A stretch of DNA of 64,000 bases from contig OY992833.1 of the NCBI GenBank assembly GCA_963921425.1, positions 10,333,738 to 10,397,737 of the forward strand, read 5' to 3'. Shown piece after piece: positions 11,499 through 24,624 of the stretch. The position numbers and the translations under genes were made by a program. The notes under the pieces are model-generated. The model made no database searches. It was given only the letters and a program-made list of their open reading frames with translations, and was not told the origin of the DNA. The stretch's first letter is position 1. The number at the start of each line of letters is the position of its first letter. Source of the DNA: Dryas octopetala. Taxonomy: Eukaryota; Streptophyta; Magnoliopsida; Rosales; Rosaceae.

Positions 11499-12328
11499 GC
11501 ATATTCCTCGCATATTTGGGAAATCGAATTCCCATCAAATCTAGAAAACGAGGAGAGAATTCGAAATCTCACATTCTCGGGAATTCTCAAATTGCCGAAT
11601 TTTCTCTGTTTTTCGATTCCATTCAGTTTCTGAGGGAGGTGAAATTGAGTTCCGGTGAGTGTGGATCTGACCGGCGAAACGAATTGAAGTCTCAGATCAA
11701 TGCGTTGTTTGGAGGCATTCTAGTTCCGGTCATTGCTATAATTCGGTTAGTTAAGACTCAAATTTTATTATTTTTTATCCAGCTAAATTTTTTGGTCGAG
11801 AATTAGCAAGATCTGAGCTATGTCTGCGTTTCTGTAATTTTTTGGTTTCATTTGAATGGAATTTGGGGTTTCTACGACTCTATTAATTGGTTCTTAAAGT
11901 TTGTATATAACTTTGCTTGTTATAAAGGTAAGATCTGCTTCAATTGAGGTATTTGATAGAATTGAGCTACCATTTACCTTCTGTTTGGTTGCTCAGAAAG
12001 TGTGGGAAAGGAAAACAAGAAATGGAACTTAGAATATATGAGAATGGTTGGTCTTATTGGGTTCTACGATTCCAAGACTAAATTATTTTCCTTTATAATT
12101 TATTTGGTAGGTCTTATGTATGCATTTTTAGAGTTTTATGTTGTCACATATAGTTCGTTATCAATTATTGTGTTTATATTATACATAATAGTAATGCTCT
12201 AAGATTGTTTCTCAGTTTTTAAGAGGGCTTGTAATTATGCTATGTAGTTTCAGATTGTGGATTTTTTTTGTTTTTTTGATTTTGTAGATTTGATTTAATA
12301 TAGAGCGTGACAGAGGCGGGGAAAATTG
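11280..12328 (+). promoter_or_regulatory. Promoter and 5' leader of the nucleotide-sugar transporter gene
   Basis: A CT-microsatellite (11477-11498) followed by sequence with few ATGs looks like a plant 5' UTR. A 5' UTR intron is likely. Candidate donors are ccg|gtgagtg at about 11654 and ttcg|gttagtt at about 11746. The acceptor is tttgtag at 12281-12287, leaving a 41-nt second leader exon before the ATG at 12329. A CCAAT-like attggtcc lies at about 11328. Exact transcription start cannot be fixed. Confidence 0.55.
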
Positions 12329-15300
12329 ATGAAGAACGGGATTATGGAATGCAGTGTATGCCATTCAAAGTTGGTTCCCTCAAACTCTAAAGCTTACTCG
12401 AAGGCGTATGACCGGCACAAGAGCAGGATATCATCTAAGCAACGTGCTCTCAATGTCCTCTTGGTTGTTGGTGATTGTATGCTAGTTGGTCTACAGGTTT
12501 ATTTTCATATGTATACTTATTTTCCTTAGCTTCCATTGCAAACAAATTCCTGATTACAAGAAAAGTTAGTAAAGTCAAGTAGAAAAGGTTATTACTTGGA
12601 TAATTCTATGTTATGATGCATAATTTTATGTCTATTAAGAAATAATAGGTTTAAATACACTAATGCCCCTTGATCTTTGAATAGTTTCCCATTTTGGTCC
12701 CTGACCATTAAACTTTATTTGTTTGTTTAGTAAGGACAAAATCAAACATCCGTTTAGAAACTTGATGAAACAAGGGCAACTTCATCCATTTTAGGTGCTA
12801 CCCACTTCTAAACTCTACATCCTAAACTCTAAAACTTACACTTTCTCACCATTCCATCTTCTTCCCTCCCACTCTCCTCTACCTTCCTGCCAATACCAAG
12901 AGTCAAGTGGTTATGTATTTGATAATTCAGTGGTTCCAATATTTTATTCATTATATAACATGGTTGAGTATGTTTTCTCAACTACCAGGGCAGCTACCAA
13001 TATCATCATTGTCAACCTACTAGAGCTATTGCTATTCTTCTACCAACCCCACAAACTAGCATCAGCCCCACCACTGCCATCACCATTCCCGTAGCTCTTA
13101 ATGACCAAGATGTTGCTAAGTTGCTAACATCCCGCCACCACTTCACTGTCACCATTTTTATTACCATTCAACCACTCTGCCACAATTTCAGTGTCACTAC
13201 TGTTGCAAATGCCATCTTTGCTTCTATTGTTGTCACTTCCATTATCATCACCATTACTGCCCTCAGCAACTCCATTAATTCTGTTGAATTTGATCTACTG
13301 ATTCAACATATCAATTTCATTTCTATTTTTGGACTATGAAGATAATTTGATTACCAAACATGCTAGAAATTATACAAAATTTGAAATCAAGTTGATTGTT
13401 CATATCATTGACTGTTTCAAAAAAGTCCTTTCAAATGTCTCTTTTTACTTGTTAGATATTGATATGCAGAAAGCTGCAAGCTTACAGTAATTTTTTGTGG
13501 CAGTTCATCGCAATTTCTTGATTATCTGACATGTTTACTTTTTTTCTTTTTCTATCAGCCTATTCTGGTTTATATGTCCAAGGTGGATGGAAAATTCGAT
13601 TTTAGCCCAATTAGTGTTAACTTTTTGACAGAGGCTGCAAAGGTTCTATTTGCTGTTGTTATGCTATTGTTGCAGGTATAGTCAACAACCTTTTTCTTTC
13701 CCTTACAAAAATATGTATTATAATATTCAGGCCTTTTGATTTGTCACTTTCCTTAGAACAATTATGAGGAGTTTTATTGGTAAAACCTATTATACTTCAA
13801 GAAAAGGAAGATTTCAGATTCAGTCACTGTTATTCCTTAATGCCGTTAAGTTTCAGCACATGTTATGGGTTCTAGCATTCTTGTTTAAGTGGAATAAGCT
13901 TCCCTAAGAAGTTGACTCAAAATTTTATCCGGTGTTGTCAAAGGCATTACCTTGTGTGCCCAGGTGCTGAGGTGAGGCTAGAAAATACCTTAATGTCAGG
14001 TGACATGCATTCACTTGGGTGAGCATCTTTTTTATGCCTGGGTGAAAACCTGGTGTTAGGAGCTCCCGCCTTTTGAAGATTTTGGATCTAATATGCCAAA
14101 AGGACAAAGTTGCTCACATGTGTTTTGTAAGTTTAAAATTGAGCGGTGAAATTGCATATGAAGAGACATATCTGTTATGGAGGGAGAGAGATTTCTGATA
14201 GTTGGTATTATCTCTCACATTCTAGATTATATTAGTGGAAGGATGTTCGCAAAGTAGTTAGGATTTTATCTTTCTTGATGGGCTTGATTTTCTATTTTCT
14301 TATTGAGGTTTTGGCTGATTCTGCAGGCTAGGAATCAGAAAGTCGGGGAGAAGCCTCTTCTCTCAATTTCCACATTTATGCAGGTTGTCTTTCCACTGGC
14401 ATTACACAGTTGTTGATTTTTTAGGTTCATGTTTTCGTACAGTTTGTCTTTTCTTTACATGTCATGATAGTGTAACAAACAGAATTTGGGCCCTCCTTTA
14501 TTTTGATATTCATGGTCTCTTATCTTGAAACTTCACGTGGTCCTATGTTCTATGTATTAGTTTTCTTTTGTTTTCCATTACCAAATTTCTTGGCATCCAT
14601 ATTTGAGTTATCTTGTGTAGCTGTAGGTTTGCTGATATTTTGGAGTTTATATTGTTGAGAAGATAAACGTGGTCATTTGTGATCTAACAAATATCATTTT
14701 ACTCTTTTTGCAGGCAGCTCGGAACAATGTGCTTCTTGCTGTTCCAGCATTTCTGTATGCTATTAATAACTATTTAAAGTTCACCATGCAGGTATAAGTT
14801 CTTTTTATAGATCCTCCGAATGCATGTGTGTATATGAGTGGTGTACATAGTTAACCCTTAAATTTTTAACTTTTAGACTGATTGATGGGGCACTCGTGCT
14901 ATTCCTACTGAGACAAAATTGTGATATGACCAATATGTTTAGCTCTAAGGATTCTCTCCCATGAAGTTTAGAACCCTTCTGAATGGATATAGTGGATGGT
15001 GCAGGTCTATTTAGAACAATTAACTTTTTAAGGGTAAAGGTCTAAGTAATTTTTTAAATAGATGAGGCAAATTGGTTGTGGCCATGCACCAAACTTACAT
15101 ACCACAACTGCTTAGCTGCCTAGGATGGAGTGTCGGCTACCAGCTTATATATATTTTATTTTTTGTTTAATAGTGGGGGATACCAGGATTGGCCATTGCT
15201 TAGGCTTCATGGGCATTTTTACATGTATTTCTACTGGTTCATTTCATCCAAATTTTATCCTTATCTTCATTGAAGGTTACCATTTGCTGATATTAGAAAG

Positions 15301-18300
15301 CTTCTGTATTGTATTAAAGTCATAAATAATGTGAAATTACTTATTTTGCAGCTATATTTCAATCCTGCAACTGTGAAGATGCTGAGCAATTTGAAGGTAC
15401 TTATAATTTGACAATATTTATTATTGGTATCTTAATGATATTACTGGCAATATCATCATTTGCTTAGCCGTTGGTTTTTGCATTTCTCTCATGGAAATAT
15501 TGCCTCTAGCTGTTTCGAGCTTCTTACTTGTATAACAATTCACATTTTTATTCAGTAGATTATAGCTGACTTAAGGCAAAATTTGTACATATAGGTGACT
15601 TTATTGTTTAATATCCTGTAATTGACATTTTATTTAGCTTAATATGGACCACAGTTTGAATTCTTGGTGCTAGTATAAGTTATAACTACAAGATCAGTTG
15701 GATATATTTCACCATATAAATGAGATACGAACAACTGGGTAGCCACTTCTTTAATTTCCCAAGAAGAAAGCCTAGTAAAACTTAAATATGAGGTGAAAAG
15801 GTCTTTTGAAAGATGTGGAAAAAAATATTAAGTACCACATTCTGATTTCCTAAATGGTAGCAAGCATTCTCTCCTGATGTGCAACTGGCTCATGTAGTTA
15901 TTCCAGCTTCTAGCAACTACTGCTTACATGATTTCTGTCTTTTCATTTTGCTAGAGTAATTAACAATCTATGGAAAGGAAGAGCCTCTGGCACATGAGAG
16001 AGCATGTGGTGAGAGGCTAATTAATTGTTAGTGTGGAGATCACAATAAATTTCAAGGACACCAAACCCAGTGTTAGTGTGATGACATGTCTGACATGGTA
16101 ACCTCAATGGAAAAAAAAAAACCTTCATTGTTGGTGTTAGTTCCAAAGAAGTTGCTTGGCATGCATATTTATGTCCAGCATGAAAAGATATGTTAAGATA
16201 GTTTTTGTTTCACTTGGTGTTACTTATAGAAATTCCACCTGGTGTCAGTTGAAGAAATTCTGCGGGTCATTTCCTTTAAACAAATTAGGTATCTTCTTGT
16301 CTTAAATTCATCACTTATTAAATTTCTATAGTTTGACAATGGACATGCAGGTGTTGGTGATTGCTGTTTTATTGAAAATGATAATGAAACGCCGATTCTC
16401 AATGATTCAGGTTAGTACCTTTTTTTATTTATCTTTCCAGCCAAGAAAAAAAAGGAAGTTTTATATTTTACTCCTTGAACATTTTTGTTCATTTCGTGTT
16501 CCTATTGTTGATGGAATGATGGGAGAGTAGTCATTGTAGAACTTTGGATGATCTTATTTGAACATAAACCTATCAATCCTATGCTTGTTATATGGTATCA
16601 AACTGATCTTACTTTTATACAGTGGGAAGCCCTTGCTTTGTTGCTCATCGGGATTAGTGTAAATCAGTTGCGATCTTTACCTGAGGGTTCCTCTGCTTTG
16701 GGTCTTCCAGTTTCAACAGGCGCATACGTCTATACATTGATCTTTGTAAGTGATTTCTGATATTTGTTGTTTCTAGCAGTGATGTCCACTTGTTTAACAT
16801 GCACCTTTAAGTTTCTAACTATTTCATCCCGTTGGCCTAAAATTAGTATCCTTTTATTTTATGTTTCCAAGGCCTTTTCATGCATGTTGGAGACTTATCT
16901 TAGATTCATTTTACAGGTAACAGTTCCATCCTTGGCCTCTGTATACAATGAGTATGCTTTGAAGAGCCAATATGATACAAGCATTTACCTCCAGGTGATA
17001 TATTAAGATTGTTATGATTGGTTTGTATGCTAAGCCATGAAAGTAATGGGTAATTAAATGATGTTGAGGAATTGAGTTTCTAAAAGGTAGAACGTGGCAT
17101 TAGCTTCTGTACTTGCAGTTTGTGTAACTACTTATCAGAACTGGACTAGTATAGTATTAGTGGATTTTAATTACTTGTTTTATGATTTTTACTTGGGAGG
17201 AGCTATCTATTAGGTTTCTCTAAATTACCAAGTAATATATGGGTATGATTGTGTTTGGGCTGGAGTTTGAAAATGTTGAGCATGAGATTAAAATCTCTTG
17301 GTAGCTTGGGTTAGCCCAAGAAGTAAAAAAGGATTGGATCTACAGGGTTTGTATGCAAGGATGGGCAATGTTGGTAGAAATATCGGCAGTCTAGATTTAT
17401 GGAAATATTGATATTAGTGGACACATTACTGAAAAATATGGAAACGACAAAAAATTGCCTAAAGCATGTAGATTTGTTAAAATAGTATATCTACAAAATA
17501 TATGACATGTAGGGTGAAAACAATGTGCTTTGCTGACACATACAACCTTTATACTTGAATGCTAATGAGCAGAACTTCTTAATTTCATTTTTTATGTGTA
17601 TGAAATTAAATTGAATAATCATCTAGTGTGGTTTGAACTCAGGCATAACCTGAGAAAAGTTAGATCTTTAACTGTTAAGGTCCATCCTAATTCAGTAAGC
17701 AGGCATGGGCATAAGCATTCTAGTGTTTAAATTTATTTCTTTATTTAATTTTTCTACATAGCACACAACAACTTATTTTTAAATTACCTTGGTGCCCTTA
17801 ACATTTCTACTATATTAAGGGTATGTTTGTCATTTCCCAATACCCATACATTTAACCCACAAATAAATTTCCAACACAAAATTTTGAAATATCATCACAT
17901 GTCAGACAATCATTTCCCCACTAGCAGGCCAGCAGACTCTCATCCCAAAACAACTCATTAGCTTTCATTTTCTTTTTTAATGGGTCTGCTTTCTCCCTTA
18001 CACAATGGTTCTTTAGTCCCTTGCACTCGCAGTCATGGCTTCCCGCTTCCCTTATTTTTCTTAAAATGGTGAATCCAATAAAGCCTGCATGCATTTTCAG
18101 ATTTTTTTGAGCAAGAACACAGGAAATTTAAAAAGATAAATTAGTAAATGGCTTGGATCGGAAATTGCCAAACTTTCTATGGGTTCTTAGGAGCCCTATT
18201 CGGAAAATGAGGCATTTTGCCTCATATTTCCTGGTTTTCACCGATGTTGAAGTTTATTGACATGCTGGCAACATATTGTTGTGATGTGTCGGTGACAGGG

Positions 18301-20554
18301 TGGAAGGATATACCTATTCCACCCTTTTAAATACTGATTATATATTTAGAAATTCATTGAGCTTCTAGTATTTCCTATGTGGGTTAGATGTTTGACCTGA
18401 TTATAAGATCAATTTACCTTAGTTTGAACCTACAGCTTTGTAAACATATCTTAGAAACTTTTGTATCATGTCTCATTGTTCTTACTGTGTTAAATTTAAG
18501 TTTGGAGATTCATTGAAAAATGAGAAATATGATTCATCCATTTATCTTCTTAATTTTAAATCTTCTTTTTTTGGCTTGCAGAACTTATTTTTATATGGGT
18601 ATGGTGCTATATTCAACTTTCTAGGAATATTGGCAATGGCCATTTACAAAGGTATGGACAACAATATGCTTAATTGTTATCGCAGAGAAATCAGAATTCA
18701 TGTTTTTTGATATAAAAAATAAATAAATAAATAAATTCTAAAGGAAAGTCCCAAGTACAGAAGTAGTACACAACAATTTAAAAGCATAAAGCCAGAATAA
18801 AATCCAATAGCTGTAAAGGGGGGTTCATTACTCCACTCAAAATGGCACCTAAAAACTTTTAAGAAGGAAACTTTTTGAGAATTATTATTGTAAATTTGTG
18901 TTTTAAGTCGCATCCTCATGTTGTTTCCATGTTTCAGGTCCAAGTAGCTTTGATATCCTTCATGGTCATTCAAAAGCTACGATGTTTCTGATAGCTAACA
19001 ATGCAGCACAAGGAATTTTGTCCTCGTTTTTCTTCAAATATGCAGGTTAGTTATCTGCATTAGCCATTTCAGGTTTAGATATCATGCCAATAAGTGTATG
19101 AACATTGTTGCAATATGGAGGTTTCTACTAAATACTTTTAATTGAGAGCGATCTTTCTTATTCAGCTTCTGCTTTCATGAACTTACCACTTTCTTTAATT
19201 TCACTTTTCTTGTCACTCATTCATTGAAAGACGTCCATTTTCAGATACAATTCTAAAGAAGTACTCGTCCACAGTCGCTACTATCTTCACAGGCATAGCA
19301 TCTGCTGTGTTGTTTGGTCATACTTTGACTATGAACTTTTTATTAGGAATTTCTATTGTCTTCATCTCGATGCACCAGGTAATCTTAGCTAATGGGCCTT
19401 TTGATTAATAATTTTTTTTGTTGGAGTATGAAAAGCTATTTTCAAAAGAAAATAAGTATAAATTCGAAAGCTTTCTTTGTACTTTGTTTTTATTTCATTT
19501 TTTCCTGATCACTTTGTTCGGTGACCTGTGTTTTTTTCAATTTTCCATTTAGTTCTTTTCTCCCCTTTCAAAAGCCAGAGAAGAAGAACAAAATGGGAAG
19601 CTAGAATTGATGGATGTCCATGAGAATCCCAGGTAAATGCTCTTTCTCTTTGCTCATTCTGTTGTCTAGAATAGTGGTGTGGCATGGCAAGATTGTTGAG
19701 GGTTCAAACAACGTCCCTGTTTATATGTGTATGCTTGATACAAACAACAAGGCCCATTAAATCATTGATATTTTACTGTTAGACACTAACATGAATAGGC
19801 CAGAAGGAGTTTAATGTTTTGAGTAATTTTACTGTACTTTTTCTATTTCATCATTTCTAGATTTATACTACTTTATTAAGGAAGACCTTGAGTTTCAACT
19901 CATGCTTTAAGCAATTGATTCTCTAGAAGGAAATTTGGAATTTGATGCCACTATTCCAAGCAATTACATAATTTCTCTCATGCATTGCGAAAATTATTGA
20001 GTATAACCGATATACCGCCACATGGTGTAACCAATCCAACTTGTAAGGGTATTATAGGACGTCAAGTTTATATTTGTACGGCATAGTTTTAATAACATCC
20101 ACTTATATTATAACACATAAGTTTGTTATACTATGTGGTAGTATATTGATTATACAGAAAAATTTCTCCATGCATTGCTTACATACAAGTGACCGAACCA
20201 GCACAGATAACCATTTATTTGCACCCCACAAGGGCCACAATAAAAAACCAAAAAATAGGAATCATAAGTATGAGGAATTCACGGAAAAAGAAATTTAGTC
20301 TTTTCTTCATGAGTTACTAATGTAGTTTTTTTTCCCCCTGATTCAGGTCAAAGGATTCCTTTATAAATATGGCGGCAGGGGCGAATGAAGAGGTTTAAAA
20401 TTACAACTTTGTCTTGTAAAGCTTTTTTACTTTTTATTTTTTTATACGTTTCTCTCATACTCATTTTCTTAAAGTGTTTCCTTATAAATTTACCCTTTTC
20501 CAGGCTAGTCATCGTGTGGGAACTGACGAAAGACAGCCACTTCTTCCCAAATAA
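12329..20554 (+). CDS. CMP-sialic acid transporter-like nucleotide-sugar transporter (404 aa)
   Basis: Fourteen coding exons, all with GT-AG ends and matching phases: 12329-12496, 13559-13675, 14327-14383, 14714-14791, 15352-15396, 16351-16410, 16623-16745, 16917-16994, 18582-18651, 18938-19045, 19245-19378, 19553-19632, 20347-20392, 20504-20554. The total of 1215 nt gives 404 aa plus TAA. The product starts [14 protein letters not shown] and has a CxxC at residues 8/11. It contains the family blocks [55 protein letters not shown] and [15 protein letters not shown], and ends RQPLLPK. This fits plant CMP-sialic acid transporter homologues (PF04142, At2g43240-like) with about 10 membrane helices in the Golgi/ER. 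Plants lack abundant sialic acid, so the true substrate is probably another nucleotide sugar. No break is visible. Intron 8 (16995-18581) is the largest and contains unassigned repeat-like DNA. Confidence 0.93.
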
Positions 20555-21801
20555 AGTTAATTGGAGTATGTTATTCTTTTTAACAATTTGTTGTTGGTTA
20601 CATACCTCTGCTGCATATCAATTGAAGATGTTGAATGGGAATTAACTGCCTTACAGTTGAGGATGTTGAAATTTAGAAACAGTTAATATAAATGTCACAT
20701 CCAGTAACATATTAAGCCATTATAGATCTAAGAAGGCTACAGTGTTTTATGAGACATCCACAACTCCACATTATTTGGTCGAAAATGAAAAAAAAAAGAA
20801 AAAAAAAAGGAGCATTCCTATATATTTCATAAAATATCAACCTGAAATCTTTGATTGCAGATTGCATAACTGGCTTTTGAATTTCATAATCAGGCTTTCC
20901 TTTGTTATTTTGTTGCAGGTTTTTCTTTCTTTGTTTTTTTCTTGAAGGAATTTCTTTTGGCAAGAATTAAATGATACAAGAGATTAAAGCAAGGTTCCTC
21001 AAACATTCAATAAATTAATCTGAGAAGAAAATACTTTTCTACTGTTTTTGGGATCCCTTTCCTATGTCACAGGGCTTCCCTAAGTTGGTGTGTAAAGCAA
21101 TTTGTAAACGAATTCGGAATTCCATGTATACATACCGTTGAGTGATCCTAATTTTTTGGCTGCACAAGATTTGGACAGAGAATAGCAACAGGGTTGGTGG
21201 TGTCGTCCACAGTTATGTTGTCTTCTTTGTATTCTTTTACCTTGGACCACATAGAGATATCTTCCCCCAAATGTCATTATTTGTATTTTTTTTTTTTTTG
21301 GTTTCATAGACTTAGATTTTGTCTTGGTATGGGACAACTCGTCAGGAAAATAAAGAAGAATGTCCTCTTTTCCCAGCCTCCATATGAAATCTTGTTAGTG
21401 TACTTTCTAAGTGATATATCAATTACTTATCAATACAATGAAAAAATAGAAATTTTTTTCCCTGGCAAAATCTGGCAAACCTTTTATTATTGTATTATAA
21501 GGACTATGGAGCAGGAGGAAGTTATGAACAAATTTCATTTATTTAGGTAATCGGCTATATTTTGTATTTGTTTTGAGACAAATCTGAAGATGTTGATGAC
21601 CTGACTTTAATTGTCAATGCGCATTATGAGAAAATCCAAAATATTGATTCAGTATAAGATTTATTATTTATATTATCAATAGGAATTTTGGATTTAAATA
21701 CCTAACCCTAATAATTCTTTAGGTAATACTAGGCCCAATAATCTCAGTTGGGCTACTAATTTAGAGTCAGTGAATGATAAAGTATATTTTTTATACCCTA
21801 A
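20555..21801 (+). other. 3' UTR and intergenic DNA after the transporter gene
   Basis: T-rich sequence without credible ORFs. The proximal part is the probable 3' UTR. ttgcag at about 20855-20860 and again at about 20914-20919 could be splice acceptors of a spliced 3' UTR, but nothing confirms this. The poly(A) site cannot be placed. Confidence 0.35.
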
Positions 21802-22667
21802 TGGTGCGTTTGGATGAAGAAAAAAAACTTGGAATTTAAATAAAACTCAGCATTTAAGAAATTATATGCTCTAATTTTCTTGTTTGGGTATATAAATACA
21901 GAATTTTGCAAATTCTATGTGGAAAAAAACTTGGGATTTAAAGGCTGTAAATTCCAAGTTTAAATTCCACCTAAATTGGTGTCATTTTCAAAATTCCAGT
22001 TTTTATAAAAAAAAAAAAGTCGTGTTCACCCATCACCTTGCCAATTAATCACAATATCACCACCACTAACACCATGCCGCCGCTACCACCACCTCCGCCG
22101 CCACCACCTCTGCCGGCACCGCCACCACCTCTGTCGGCACCACCACCACCTCTGCCACCACTACCACCACCACTGTCGCCACTACCACAACCACCACCGC
22201 CGTCACCACCGCCACCGCCATCACCACCGCCACCACCACCGCCGCTACCACCACCACAACCACCAACACCACCTCTGCCGCCACTACCGCCGCCGCAGCC
22301 ACCATCACCACAACTGACACCACCACCACCACTACCGGCACTGACACCACCGCCACCACCGCCAATGCCGCTGTTGCCGCCACCTCCAATACTCCAATTT
22401 TCACCGTCACCATTTCTCCCACCGCTCGTGGACCATTACCCCTACTACCATCGTCAACTGACCACAAGCATTATTTTTATTGTTGCCACCATGCATCACC
22501 ATCACTCTTTTATAAAACTACTATAAATTTCGTATTTAAATTCCATTATGATTACATTTATCCAAACAAAAGAATTTACAAATTCTAGAATTTTAAATAA
22601 CGTCATTTTAAATTCTGTCATTTGTGAATTCCTAAGTAGTTTCAAACTACTTCATCCAAAGGCACCA
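21802..22667. mobile_element. PIF/Harbinger-like (Tourist-type) non-autonomous element with CCN-repeat core
   Basis: Termini tggtgcgtttggatgaag and cttcatccaaaggcacca are inverted repeats with one internal mismatch. They are flanked by the trinucleotide taa at 21799-21801 and 22668-22670. TAA target duplications fit PIF/Harbinger. The subterminal arms are AT-rich with repeated 'aattcca/aaattc' words. The middle is a long CCN-rich tract. No transposase is present, so mobility would need a helper. Confidence 0.75.
22068..22440 (+). repeat. Degenerate (CCR/CCN)n trinucleotide-type repeat
   Basis: About 370 bp made almost entirely of CCA, CCG, CCT and CTG-like triplets. It keeps an open frame reading poly-Pro on + and poly-Val/Ala on -. 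Composition alone explains both frames, and it lies inside a non-autonomous transposon, so I do not call a gene. Confidence 0.85.
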
Positions 22668-22670
22668 TAA

Positions 22671-23007
22671 TATTTCCAATTAATGTTTGCAATGTCTCGT
22701 TATGAAAAATAATCCTGTGTGACCGTAACACCACCTAACATGATGACATGATGTTATTAATCCACTCAAATCGTAGTGAAAATAAGAACTTCAAGAACTA
22801 TTAAAAAGACTTTGTTCATTCATTCAAAATGAAATAGAAACTGCAAACTCATACTAATAAATGCATACAAAATGCATTGGCATAAATAAAGAGAGACATG
22901 GTAAAAATAAATAAATAAATAGACAACTTTAGAAGATTACATAATATTCCAAGGAAATCTCTAAGGCAAATGAGATTCTTGAATGTGAAATTTGGTAGAG
23001 TATGTGG
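22671..23007. other. AT-rich intergenic DNA
   Basis: No gene or repeat family recognised. An (aaat)n-like run lies at 22907-22920. Confidence 0.3.
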
Positions 23008-23237
23008 TGATCAGGAGAAGAACTTCCCTGTCACGGTGATGCCACGTCAGCAAGCTGATATGGTGTCACAACCCAATAAAAATGAGACATAAATGCTCTC
23101 ATCATACCAACCAAAATTAGTTAAGTTAGTAATTTATTGAGTTGTGACACAATATGCTAACACCAAGTGTCTTATTTTTATTGGATCGTAACACCACGTG
23201 GCTTCCTCGTGATAGGGAAGTTATTCACGAGTGATCA
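23008..23237. mobile_element. MITE-like inverted repeat (about 230 bp)
   Basis: The left arm (tgatcaggagaagaacttcc, then tgccacgt) pairs with the right arm (accacgtggc, then gggaagttattcacgagtgatca read in reverse). The central parts also pair: gtgtcacaacccaataaaaa against tattggatcgtaacaccac. The bases gtgatcag occur at both edges and could be an 8-bp target duplication (hAT type) or part of the terminus. Non-coding. Confidence 0.6.
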
Positions 23238-23239
23238 GT

Positions 23240-24300
23240 CATGCCCCCTTTTCTCTTTAAAGGGTGGTATTTATAGGGCTTTTGGAAAGAGCATCTATCT
23301 CTTACCTTCCTTGGATGGCTGACGCGTGTAAGGCTGGATGGTATCAGTACAGTATGTATGACATCACAGTTTTCACATGCGTAAGTGAAGCTTCGGAGCC
23401 GTTTTTAGAAGTGTGAAATCACAGAGGGCTAGGATTAATTTAGAAGGTGATAGTGGTGGCAATGGAGAAGGCTCTTCATATACGTGAAATACAAGCAACC
23501 ATAATCTTATTTCTAGAGCTAACCTTCACCATGGGGTTGAAGGCATCTGCACGTGATCCAAGTAGTGTGGATCATGATCTCAAATTGGGTCAAGGACATG
23601 AGCCAGGGAATACAATTAGAAGTCCCCAAAATGGTTCCATGGACAAGTTTCAACTTCTGAATGAAGAATGAGGATCAAGTTCAAGGACAACAGTTGGATG
23701 CAGGTTTACTAGAAGCAGAAGTAGTTATTATGGTCGTGACATGAATCCAGTGGAGAAAAGGAAGTCACAGCAATCAGCAAGGAAAGGAACATCAGGATTA
23801 TTTCGTTCTTGGTGGAATGAGAGAAGACCCACCTGAGAAATTTATAAAGGGGAGAATAGGAGCTGTGGAATTTTGCAAAGTTGAAGACCTGGAGTATTCT
23901 TCATTTGCAGGCTCTGGGGATAGCTGCTGTAAATTGACACTTCAATTTGTAGATCCTTCTGTGTGAAGTAAATATTTCAAAATGACGCTGCCCGAAGTTA
24001 CTGGTTTCCCAGACTTAATTGTTGAAAGAAGTCGTTATTCGTTGCGTACAGGATTATGAGGGTGAGGATGATGGTTAGGTCGTTAATCGTTACTGGTTTC
24101 CCTGACTTAATTCTATAGGCAAAAAATGAGGGTAAGGATGATGGTAGTTGGTGGTATGGTTGGATTATTAAAACACAGGCCAAATCTCCTGAATTTCCAG
24201 ACAGTCCATGGGAGATGTACACTGTTCAGTACAAGCCTACTGGGGACATACAGCTACTTTATGAAAGAGAGAAATCATATACATACGTAGGATTTGGCAA
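23240..24300 (+). pseudogene. Fragment of a BRWD/PHIP-like WD40-bromodomain gene
   Basis: Short open pieces in changing frames match the region before the bromodomain in plant BRWD/PHIP homologues (At5g49430-like, from memory). 23810-23945 reads EDPPEKFIKGRIGAVEFCKV ... CKLTLQFVDPSV, then a TGA, then FKMTLPEVTGFPDLIVERSRY. Around 24120-24230 it reads GSWWYGWII and PEFPDSPWEMYTVQYKP. A piece near 23695-23790 reads CRFTRSRSSYYGRDMNP. In-frame stops and frame changes show it is dead. A local imperfect duplication repeats gttactggtttccc and acttaatt at 23998 and 24088. WD40 repeats and bromodomain are not present here. The 5' boundary is uncertain. Confidence 0.6.
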
Positions 24301-24624
24301 AAAAGTAAACTGTTGTATGCGAAAGCTTAAAAGTTCAAAAACCATGGAAGTTTACCGAAGAAAGCTTGATTTATAAAAACAGCCACTCAAGTACAAGTAC
24401 AACCTCAAATAATCCCAAAGTCAAAATGAAAGAAATCACAGGTAAACATCTACAAAGATTATTTGGCCCAAACTGACAACATGCATATCCCTCATCTAGA
24501 AAGCCCCACAATCACAAATGAACTAATTCGTTTGAGCTTGTTATGTCCATTGGTTGACAAGTAAAACACAACAGATCTTTGAACCATACATGATCATATT
24601 CTCCTTTCTGCTCAATTACCTCAA

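Noticed and set aside
22038..22526. Proline-rich (extensin/formin-like) gene
   Set aside because: The frame is produced by a CCN repeat inside a non-autonomous transposon; the reverse strand is open as well.
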